Of a stretch of 64,000 nt of DNA, positions 13,301-25,300 are shown one piece after another. Position numbers and translations under genes: made by a program. A model generated the notes under the pieces. The model searched no databases, was not told the DNA's origin, and worked only from the letters and a program-made list of their open reading frames with translations. The stretch's first letter is position 1. Every line of letters starts with the position of its first letter. Origin of the DNA: Eopsaltria australis (Eukaryota; Chordata; Aves; Passeriformes; Petroicidae); the NCBI GenBank assembly GCA_034509425.1, contig JAVTVJ010000072.1:4092001-4156000 (forward strand). The letters are read 5' to 3'.

Positions 13301-16300
13301 AACATACACATATGAATATAAGAAAATAATAGTTTTGATCCTAATCAGATCTGAATGTATGTAGCACTTGGTCAATACCAGGAAAATTACTCAGTTTTGT
13401 TTCTTAAGCCTCTTGCTATCAAAATAGCTTTAGCTATTCCCTTGCAAGAAATGAAGCAGTAAGAAAAAAAACCCCAGAGACTGTATTCTAAATCAGGTAA
13501 AGGAGAGTTGGATTCAGAGGAAGACATAGAATTAAACCATAGACCAAGACATTTATCTACAGGAATTTTCAGTAAAATAAAGTAATTGTTAGGTAAAAGT
13601 CAGAAATGTATTTGCCAGGGTAGGCAGTTTGTGGTAATAGGTTGAGAGGCAATTGTCATTGTAGTCAAATAACATATAAAGCCAGAGAAGCCCTCTGAAC
13701 CTGGGTGCCTGTGCAAGACTGGCCATGTACCTCACCAGCCTTAGGCCAAGGGGAAGCAGGGGCCCAAAGACCATGGATGAAAAATTACTGTGCTGTTCTG
13801 CCATCCTTTTATCATCCCACTGTCTTTTTTTTAAAACTCTGAAAAAAGGCTGTCTTACAATATTGCACCTATTTGAATGCTTGATTTAAAAAATTTATTT
13901 ATTTTTTTCCCTTGTGTCTGAGTAATTCATAACCTTATTTCAGCTTGTTCTCTGAGCTATTAACATGCAAAACTACATTAGCTGTGCTTGTATCCCCAAA
14001 ACAGAATTCTTTTATGGAAAGTTTGCAAGCTCTCAGCATCTGAGTGTTTGTGAGGTGAAACAAGAACCTGATAGTAAGTTTATGATTACTTTTTTTCCTT
14101 CTTCAGCAGGAGTAAGCACAGACAGCAGTAACCACTGGCTGCCGTGCTGGGTGAAGTTATGAATCTGTTAATACAATCTCAGCAGTAATTTCTCTTTCAT
14201 GACCCTATATCATGGACAGGGTGACAAGGGAACAAAAGCGGAGGGTGTCCATGGCTATGGTGTTTGTCTTCCCACATAACTGCTAGGCCTGCTGAGGCCC
14301 TGGTTCCAGGAAGCATTTGTCTGTTGATGAAAAGTAGGGAATGAATTCTCAGTTGTGTGTTGTTTACATGCACAACTTTTGCTTCTTCACTTATTAAACT
14401 ATTTTTAGGTGGATCCATGAGTCTTTAAGCCTTCCTTTTATTTACTTCCTGTCATGTGGGAAAAGGGAGTGAATGAGCAGCTGTGTAGATGCTTGGTTTT
14501 CAGCTGGAGTCAACCCACAGGTGATTAATAGGAGACTCAGATGTTTACATATGGGTTTTGGTGTTTTCATTTTTTTGGTTTTTTTTAAGATTTCCATGCT
14601 GTTCAGTGACCAAATTTGCCATCATTAATGCAATTTGGAAAGCAAACCACAAAACCCAATGCTTGTTTCATATTACTGTACTACATTCTAGAGGTCCTAC
14701 CTAAGGCAGAATTCAGCCAGCAGAAAGGTTCTGAATTTACATCTCCCACTTTCTGCTCTGTAACATGCTTGCAGTGTCTCTCAGAGGTACTTAACTTTTC
14801 ACATCTATGTGACCAGCTTAGAGTTTTTGCAATTGTGTTTGGTTTTTTAAAATTCTTTTCATGAATGTTGGAAACTGATGATCCACTCCGGAAATCTGAA
14901 TTCTTATTTGCACGATAAGAAAGGATTACTATGTAGGAAATAACTGGTAAATTTGACATAAATTTTAAATAATAAGTTACAGCTACATTAACAGAAATTT
15001 TTTTCACAGCTAAGGTGACTGAGACTTGTAAGAAATTCAATAGATATATTTTTATCAATGCATTCTGTAATGCACTTTGTTTAACTTCTTGTGAGAGTAA
15101 GTATTATGTTGCTTTAAAAATATTTTTTCCTGTGGACTGACTGGAATTAAAGTATTCTGTTTTGGTCCTGCCTTCTCTTGGGGATAACAGAATGTTTGTG
15201 GTGGTTTTGCTCTTATTTTTCCTCACTTCTTTTTCTCTCTCTTTTTTTTTTTTCTTTCTTTTTTGCTTTTAAGAGGACATTGATCCTCTCAGGACATGTT
15301 TCCTTAATGGAAATTAACTGACACTCTAACTGTAAAATCTCAATTTGTGTTTTGTTCATTTAAACTCTAATTTGATAAAATATCAGTTTTTCAACAGTAA
15401 AAAGTATATTTTATTATTCCATTGCTTGAAGGTTGTCTCTTTCCAGCAAGTCATTTCAAGTTGTTGGGTATACAGAGAGCTTGACTTTTGTTTTATTTTC
15501 TACTTTCAGTACCTTAGCATCACTGAAGGATTTAGTTATGATGCCACTGGGCCAAAGTTTCTATGAAGTGGTGAAAATGGCACTGAATTTGACTTCTGCA
15601 TCAGTACAGGATAGGAGCTTAGAAGGTAAGAAACTTGCTTCAAATTTTCTTTGAAGTACCTCATTAGCATGCTGGAAATATATGATAGTAGCTGTTGGAC
15701 CTTCTAAGTTCCTGATGTGCAGGGACTAAATTATATTGCTGTAGTGCTAACCCAGTTCATTACTTATCTGCTTTTTAAATACTAATACTACTAACTAATA
15801 TTTATCAGACTCTGGCAACCATCTGATAAACAAAGCTCGTTGGTCTAATACATAGTGTTTTGAATGGTCTTTCACTGATGAATTTTGGACAGAGACTAAA
15901 TCAATACAAAGGATAGTTTCTTCCATTTGATAGAAGGAGAGCATTTTGTTTTGGACATGCATGTTAAGCATTATGACTGGTTTACTTTAAGCTTCATTCT
16001 TCTCATAAATTCTGCTCTCAGCTGAAGGGTTACATTTCTTCATCTGCTGCTTCACTGTGGAAGATGAGTTTAATTGGAGAAGGTAGGTTGGCCCCAGGAA
16101 AACTCCTCAAGAATAGGTCAGGAGCAAATTTCATGGGCAAACATGAGCACACGATATATAGGTGCAGCTTTCTGCTTGGCATGGAAGGTCAGTCTAAGAG
16201 TAATATGCAGTCTAAATCCCACTTCACCTGAAAAAATGAAAGCTGGTGTGGGACAAAGGTGATGTGCTGGAGCCCTTGCCCAAAGGATGAACTTGATTTC

Positions 16301-19300
16301 TCTGGAACTTTCGATATTCTCCTGTTGCTGTCATTCTTGGCAATGATTCACATCCAGACCATACACACACGTTTGCATGGCTCTGTGCAGTTCAGAATGG
16401 CACCCTACTGAGTTTGCTGGCGATCTCTATGCAGGGGCATTCCACCATCATCATATCAACTGCTGAAATGCCATCACATTAACTCACTTTACCACCAGTG
16501 CAATCATGGATTTTATCCTAGGTAAATTGGTGTCCCCTGAAAAGCTGGGAACACAGTGCTCGGATCTCAACAAGTATGAACCACCAAGAAACAACATGAA
16601 TAAAAAGAATTAATTACATAAACAAAGTATTTCCTTTCTTTCAGCTTTTCAATACAATCTCTCTTTTGGGGATGTTTTGTGGAATCCGCTTGCTGTGAAA
16701 GCAGAACTTGAATCCAGGTTTGGTTTTGATGGCCCTCATGTTGAAAAGCTGCTAAGTTATACAGTTCAATTAACAGAGGTAAATCAGTTGAAAATTTCAG
16801 AGTCCTTCTCTTTAATATTTTTTTTAATTTTGTACCCTGAAGGGATTTTCCTGCATTACAGAAGCTTAGACTTGTGAAGCAGCTACAAGGTTGTTAAATA
16901 TCCTGGCTTTGTTCCCATCAAAATAAATTTATTTAGCTTCAGCTGAAATCTCTGCACATGAAGATGCTGATAGGTCTAGCTGTGTACACTAATGAATTTA
17001 TGCTTCTCTGAAGTCACAGCTGTGCATGGCAGAGTCCTGAGTTTGTTATCCAGTCCTGTAGAGAATTCTGAGGATTGCTCCACTGAGTTTTAAACCAAAT
17101 CCTTGATTTGAAGCTGCCAGGATTAGCTTGCATGGTAGTGTTTTTCATCTGGTTTGCTGAACAAAGAATGCCTGTCTCTTCTGTGTGTAAATTAAGGGAG
17201 ACCAAGAGTCCTTTCTTCCCAGTTGTACAGTCTTGATAAGAATATACTAGACTGAGTTGTCTCAGTGGTACTTAATCAGATATCCTGGTGATGCATCAGA
17301 TTTAGAGGAAAACTTCTTTCTTCAGAGAGGGCTTTCCAACCTATCCTCTAGATCAAAGTGGTATGTTGTGGTGGTCTGGTTTGAATTGCAGAAAACTGTA
17401 AACATCTTTTGAATTTCTACTAAAGTCCACTGTTTCTTTAATAAAACATATTGGTATTTATGTGAAATCTGTTTGTTCTTTGCAGAGCAGTACAGTTTAG
17501 AGTTGTATTCCAGAAGAGTTCATTGTAAAAATAGAAGATTTAAACAAACGGATAAATTATAAAAAACCCTTGACTTTTAATGAAATACCAGTGATCAGCT
17601 GAACTGAATTCAAGTGCAGCTTGGTAGATGTGGTTGACTGTGAAATCCCAGGCCACTCATTTGCTAACTATTTAAGCTAGTATCTCAGTATTTTGTGCTT
17701 GTGTTAGAACATTGAAGACCATCAAAAATTATGAAAGAAAATATGGAAGCCTGGATAAGCTTTGTTTTGAGCACTTCAATTCTGTATCTACTGCCCCATT
17801 TAGTTTGGTGTCAAAACATCTGCAAAACTTTTTATAAATTCTCTGGTCAATGTTGAAAGGAGCAAGGATGTAAAGTATCTCAGAAAGGCAATAACAGAAT
17901 TAAAATATGTGGAATTATTTTTGTAAGCTTTAATAAAATTTATAGGCTTGGGAATATTTGATCTTTCATGACAGAATTTAAAAATTAGTTAATGAGGAAA
18001 AAATTCTGTTCTCTTGGCCACTCTTTTAAAACACACCAGCCTTAATTTAAAACTAGTCTGCTGCAGGTAACCAGTGGTTGAGATGCATCGTTGTGCTAAG
18101 TGCTTTTTAGATCAGTCATTTTATACTTGTGAAGTTGTTTCAATATAGTTATTCTACTGTAGGGATACTGTATCATAGTCAAGTTAATTCAGCACCAATC
18201 TGCAAATTACTGTAGAAGTAGCAACACTAGTCTAGCTACAAGGTGAAAATTCCTTGCATATACAAGGCTCAACATTCTGCCTGCTGTATGAGCACCTTAA
18301 TGGGGCCACTGGTATTTTATTCAGCAACCTGCATGTGGAGTACTTTGGAGTTTGAACCCCCAGAACATGAGACTGGATTAAATGAGCTTTGTTCTCACTG
18401 AAGAAGCTATGTGTTATTCTTATTTTCACCAGATAAGTAAGTTGATAGAGATAATACTCAGCAGGTGTATTGAAATACTCATCAATTTCTTGTGTCCTTG
18501 CCAGATTCCCACAGGAGAGACACTGGAGCAGTTTGTGTGCTCTGCTCTGGCTGTTGTCCCAGAAGATGAAGCAAACAAAGAGAATAATGGAGAGGGCTGT
18601 AATTCTGCACGGCATGAGGCCAAACTGTATCTTGTTCATGCTGTCAGCAAGTTCAGACTCTATGCACAGGTAACTTTAATAAGTTAATAGATTGAATTCC
18701 TAGTTTTTGCGTGTAGGTTGTCAGCAGTAACTCAGTGAAAAGATCCAAGTAATATATAAAATTTTATTTTCATGAACTTTTTGCTAATAAGATGAAATAA
18801 CCCTTATAAGGATTCATTACAGCAAAAGTATAATCTATCATCTTGTGTCCGCTTAATCAGATTTTCTTATTAAATGAAATTCAGATTTGAAATCTAATAG
18901 TGAGTGTAGTGAAAAATACTGCCATGTGGAGGCCTGTCAGAGGAAAGACCCATTCACTGTCCCACCTGAGACTGAATGCTGAACAAAACTGAAAGGTGAC
19001 TAGATGCTTCCACTGATATATAATTAATTTATTTGTTATTCCCCTTCATGGAAATAGTGGCTGAAGCAGGATATAAGTAAACCTCCAGTATAGCATCTTA
19101 AAATTCTGATCTGTCAAAACAGCTTGGTATGCAGTCTCTGTAGTATGTAGTTTCATGGACAAAAGAATAAAACATTCAGATGTTTCCTAGGAAAAACATG
19201 TAGCTGCCTTAATCCTGGTATTTGTTTTTAAACTGAAGTATGGTGGTTTTCAACATGTAAAACAAAGAATCATGTATCAAGCTGCTCTGTAGATGTTTGC

Positions 19301-22300
19301 AATATTAGCTAAAGAAAACATGCAGAGCTTCCTGTGCATTTCCTCAAAAATGTAAACTTTGATAAGGTTTCCCTGCTGTATGATGAAGTACGAAATAGGA
19401 GGTGATAATTTAATGTGATTGCAAAAGCTAATATACCATATTATATGTAGGAAAATCCAGTAATAATTTCAGCCATAATTTTAAAACTCTTAACAAAGGT
19501 TGATGTTCTTACTATGGGAACCTGAAATAGTGTAAGCTACTGCCCACCGTGAATTTTCTCAGTGAACAGAATATCTCTTAGAATAAATCTGTTATATTCA
19601 CTTGGCATTAAATAGAAAAGTAATGGTGGAGGAAAGCAGAGCAGTCAGTAGTTTTAGCTGGGCCTTGTTTTGCTTGTTTCTGGGTTACACAATGGGAGCA
19701 TGCAGGTTCCTTCACCATCTCTGTGTTATGGGGCTCCAAAAATGTTAAGGCTGCTATCTGCCATCATATTGGCACTGGAGCCAGAAGTCTGGTAAAGGAA
19801 GCTTGAGTAATTGGCTGTGGAGGTCAGCTTTTGGTTGGTTTCAGTCTCAGACCATCTTTTTTCCATTCTTAGGTCTTTAGGCAAGGTCAGCACCACATGG
19901 GATGTCAGTTGTCTGTATGCTGCAGCCAGTTACATTGCCAACTTGCATGTCAGTCAAAACTATGTTAAAAATTAGCTTTTGTCACATCAGTCATTTCAGA
20001 GTTAGAGAGGTTGTCAGGGAGAAATCTTGGTATAATTGTTGATTGTGTGAATTTTTTAAAGACATGCAGATTCTGTGTACTGCCTAAGTAGGAAAGCTTT
20101 GATTAACGAGGTGTTCTGCTTTCCATTCAATCCACTAGATACTTGAGCAATGGCTCGGCAGCAGCAGTCTCTCTCAGAATCTCCTTTTGGAACTTGGAAG
20201 AGTAATGACTGATTTAACGTCTCAATTTCTAGATGGCAGGGAAGCCAGAAAACTTTTTTCACAGATAGATATCCTGATCCAGCAATGGAATGAAAAATCA
20301 GATGCCTATTTTTCAGATGGGTATGTTTCATCTCATGACTGGTAAATTATACTTATCTTTCTGTCACTTCTCTCACAAAATTAGATCAACCTGAATATTC
20401 ATTTTCACTTTGCATTTAATTGATTTCTGATTTTTGCCGGTTTTGTGATTTTATTTTTTATTCTGTAGTTCAAAACCTTGTATACAGTCAAATGACTGAC
20501 TGCTACATGATCAGGACTCACAGGAATCAGCAGCTGTGGATAATTGGCATTTTGAACTAGGATCTGAATTCTTTATCTTGTTCTGCAAACACAATTCCCA
20601 CAAGTGGTTGGTGTGACTCAGTAATACTTCTCATGAATAGCAAATCCAGTGCACGTGAAATATTTTGAATTTTTGTTGTAAAAGTCAAACTCATGTTAGT
20701 TGTGCAGGAGATCTCATAGTAGAAGCCTCATAGCTACAGCCTATGGAGAACAGAATTTTAAATGCATAGAATTAGTTGTACATACGTAGTTTGCAATCTC
20801 ACCTAGGGCACGCTGAGTCTATGACTTCTTTTGATGCTTTTGAACTTTTCTTACAGTTTCAAGCTCTCTGGTTTATCACTGAATGCAAATGAAAACACTT
20901 AATATGAAGATGTGGCTGTAAGCCCTGCACATATTAAGAATGATATGTTTTGTCAAGCTGTTCAAATCTTCCTGATCTGGAAGGTTCTACAGAGGACTTA
21001 AGTAGTAGATAGAGGGAGTTAATGTTTGTCAGCGTTGGCCAGAGCCTCAGGAAAGGTCTATGGCAGAGCACAGGAACAGATACTTCCCTCTTTCTCACTG
21101 CACACTGGATGACTTGCATCACTTCTGGGAGTTGCAATGTTGTCCTCAGTTTCGCATTGCTTGTAACTACTTGTTCAGATCAAGCACCATAGCTGGAGGA
21201 GATATGATTTATGCTAAACAAATCAACATCTGAGGATAAATCTGAAAGAAACAGTCCATTATCAACTAATAAGAGAGAGATTGCAGTCAGGTTGTTCAAA
21301 AATTTAGTAGGGTGTTTTGAAATTTCTAATTTATGAAAGGAAAGTGCTGTGCTGCTGCAGTTGTAATCAATGATAAAGAATTTTTTTAGCAGTTTTACCC
21401 TTTTGTTTACAGTACACAATGTTTTTGTGCTCTACCTCTTTTGGTTGCTGAGTCTGGAGAGAAAGGAAATATATTTAAGAAGAAGATATTTTCAGCTGGG
21501 GCCTCTACCTTCAATGGCTCTTTTTTCCCATGCACCTCCTCTTGACCAGTCTTACAGAGCCAGTAATTGTTTCTTCTTTTAATAAATAGTACTGATACAA
21601 TGGAGACATTGGTTGGTGCATTCCAGTTTTCACTGTGATTTCATGTTTTTGTAGTTACTAAAATAGCAGTGTTCAGCTACCAGGCAGTCAACTGGAATGC
21701 TTCAGCTTTCAATAATTATGAGAAAACAAAACAAAAAAATCTCTAGAATTAATAGAAAATCAGAGGTTTTTATCAATTTTATTGATACATTCATGTTTGG
21801 AAAATAATTAGTATGTGGAACATAAAAGCTTTGTTCTTTTCAGCAGCTGAAAATGTGATGTTCTCAAAAGTGTTTGACTCTTTGTGGCTTACAAGCTTGA
21901 TTATAAGTACTGAAAAATGCATTATTCTTTAACTGCTCTCTGCATTCAGGTTTTGATTTGAATGAGGTTGTGACTTTCCAGTACAGTTTTTTCACATTTT
22001 TTGAAAACCAAAGCAATTGTCAATTTATGTTAATTCAGATTTTGTAGTGATTAATTTGTGACTGCTATTTAAATTCTATTTGGAATTTCCTTGAATTAAG
22101 TAAATAAACCTAGATTCTAAAATCGTATAATATATACTTAACAAATTCTTGTCTACCTGCTAGGTAACTAACAAGAAAAAAACTTATGATTAATTTTTCA
22201 GGATTTTGACATCTTTTAAAGAGTTTTTGAAGACAGAAGAAGACGTAGGGATTTCTGGTGAAAAGAAAATGGATCATCTTTTTCATCTTGTAGAAGTCAT

Positions 22301-25300
22301 AGAAGAATTTATAATGTTTGATTTCTCAGTTTCTTCAAACAAATCTTTAATTGAAAATTCCTTGAATAATGCAATTATATGGATAAAAAACTTTGCTGAG
22401 GGGGAGCAATCAGCCACCAATTTCTCACTTGCAGTTTCTCAACTCCATAATGAGCTACAAAAAAATTTCCAGCCTCTTCAGAGGTTCTGGACAAAAAAGA
22501 AGACAGAACTTTTCTGGCATATAGTGGAAATTGTGTTCCATGAACTTGATTCTAGGCTTTCTCACTTGAGTCAAGTAGAAGGGGAAGAGGTAATTGAGAC
22601 CCTATCTAGAATTTTATCTTCTATTACTGATAATAAAATCTATAATAGAAGTATGGTGTTGCTCAAAAATATCCTGGCTGATTGGCTAGAGTTAAATATT
22701 ACTGCTTTGGACAATTTAAAACATTTAAGTGGACACTTCCAAAGAAATCTTTATGAAGTCCAATCACTGTCTGGTGATCCTGTCAATGTGTCATTTAGTA
22801 CAATTCCTGGAGTGAGTAATACCTCCTCTTTATTTCTCTCAAATGCAATTTTTATGTATAAGGTACAAGAATTAGGAGAAATTGTCCATGATTTCCTCAG
22901 AAATATCCAAAAATTAAACAGTAGTAGTGTGGCCTCACTTGTTCCAAAATTTTTCTCTCTGTACCAGAATGATGATCTGGTTTTAAGTCTTAAGAGCAAT
23001 AACACTCTGTTAAAACTTCTTTATGAGACTTCAAAAAGTATGTCATCTTCTCAAGTATGGCATGACTTGCAAAATAAGGAACTAGTTTTTGATTTTCTGT
23101 TTGAAACTTTCGATCTTCTCTGGAACCTCACCACTAAGTCTCTCTGTGAAAAGTTACTGTTAATTTACAACCACACAGAGTTTCAGGCCCAGTTTCTTGC
23201 ACAGAATGGAATAAAAGAGATACAAGTTGTCTATGACACTCTGAGCAGCCTTAGAACTTTAATTATAGATGAAGAGCTTGAAACAGCTGTCTTATGTTAT
23301 TTGGAAGAGTTTCTTGATCTGCCTCCAGAATGCCTGGTAAAAAAAGGATGCACTGATTTTTATCTAGCAAACATGACTTCTGCAGAACATTCAGCAGAGG
23401 TTTATGACTTACTTCTGCTTCCACTGGACATTGTCCTGTCTAATGTAACAAACTGGGGAGATAAGGTAAGTGTGCCTTCTGCTTTGCACTGCACTTTTAC
23501 ATGGCTTCAAACATGGACAGAGATTTTTGAAGAAGCATCAGAAATCTTAAATTTGAATTCAACCTCTTTTGTCTGCCTAAGAGATGATTTGGCATATCTC
23601 TCTGAAAGCCTTTTAAATGCAACTCATGATGAATTGTGCAATAATACAGCTATGGCTATTGTTGAAGCTACAAGAGCAGCAATGAAGCTATTAAGAGTTG
23701 TATTTCATGAAGGTGGCAATTTAAATGACTTGAAAGATGTTGAAGCTTTCCTTGCTAATCTTCAAAGTGTAATTAACAATGCATTTGATGTCACAAGCTT
23801 GCTTAAAGGTAGCAGTTTGGAAAGTGCTTTAGAAACAATGGGAGTCGTGATAACTGAATTGCAGAAATCTCTACTGAAGATTGTTAATGAAGAGTTTGTG
23901 AATTCTTGGCTTGATGCTTTCATCTCAGGAGGACCTAAGGGAGAAGATAAGGGTGCTGGTGTATTTTCCATTGGAAATTCCCTTTCTAATATTCTTAAAC
24001 TCTCCCAAAAGGAACTTGAAATTATTCTCTCTGAGATAAATGACACATCTACTTTTTTAAAAAATGTACCCCGAGACAAATATATGGTTTGTATCAACAT
24101 TTTCCAGAATATTACAAAACTAATTTTGGACAATACTGTGAAAGACATAAGATACTTGCAGACAAATTTTTCATCTCATGTTAACTCCTTTCTAGACTTT
24201 CATAGTACAATGGATGAAGCAGAGGATTGTAACACATGGATACATGGATTAAGTAATCTCACTGAAAAATATGAGTCACCTTCCCACCTTGAAAGTGCAA
24301 AACATATTTTATTTCTTCTGCAATCTCTGGGAAATGCTGAGACAGATGCTAAGCTAATGAATGTGATGGACTTTGTTAATTTGGTTTTTAATTTGACACT
24401 CCCTGAATGTTCCCTGGGTGGTTCTGATGTTATTTGTGCAAGGGTTTATTTCAATATGATAGCAAAAACTTTGAAATTTATTCTCCCTGAATTTTATGTA
24501 AAAGATGACATTAATGTGCTTGAATTAATTTTTAAACTTTTAAATAATTTTGGAGAGCAAATACAAACTGTTACCAGTGATTTAGTTGGGAGCTCATTGC
24601 ATATGTCAAATGAGACCCATTTTAGTCAGTCAAGCCATGATTTTAACAGGACTTCAAGAATGCTCCTTAATCCTTTTCACCACATTAATCTTTTATCAGT
24701 GGAACTTTTGTTAGAAATTCAAAGTCTTCTGAAAAATAAAACTTTTGAAGTCCAAGAAAACAGCTCCTCTCATTTGGACAATGAGATCAAACCTTTCTTG
24801 CATGGGAAAAATATCAGTTTGCTGATGGAGTACTTTCAATACATGATTAAAAAACTTGACTCAAACTTGCAGAATGAAGACAAAACATTTCCTCAGAAAC
24901 TGATAGAAACAGCAGGTCTGAATATTGAAGCAGTAAGGAAGGTACTTGAAGTTTTCAAGTCTCCTACTTTTACTGTCTTCCCATTAAGAGATGAAAAGGC
25001 ATTTCTAAGGCATATGGTTGCCTTGGTGCAAAACATGAGAAATGTGGATGTTGAGTTTTTGATAAGTAGATTCAAACAGGTCCAGGAGAACCTAGAAAAT
25101 TTCTTTAAAAATATCAAACCTTTTTCTATTGAGAACTCCGAGTTAGGTACTTTAACAGACTGGTGGGATGCATTTGAGAATCTTTCATGTTACTGGAACC
25201 TGACTGGCATATGGCAAATAACACAGCTTTTCGAACAAGATGAGCTCTATAAAATAGATGTGTTCAACCTTCTCTTTGATGTCATCAGCCTTACAGAAAG

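Noticed and set aside
14681..15058. 125-codon minus-strand open frame
   Set aside because: Intronic, no family resemblance; overlaps another chance ORF on the opposite strand.
23762..24148. 128-codon minus-strand frame inside the giant exon
   Set aside because: Antisense shadow of strong sense coding sequence.
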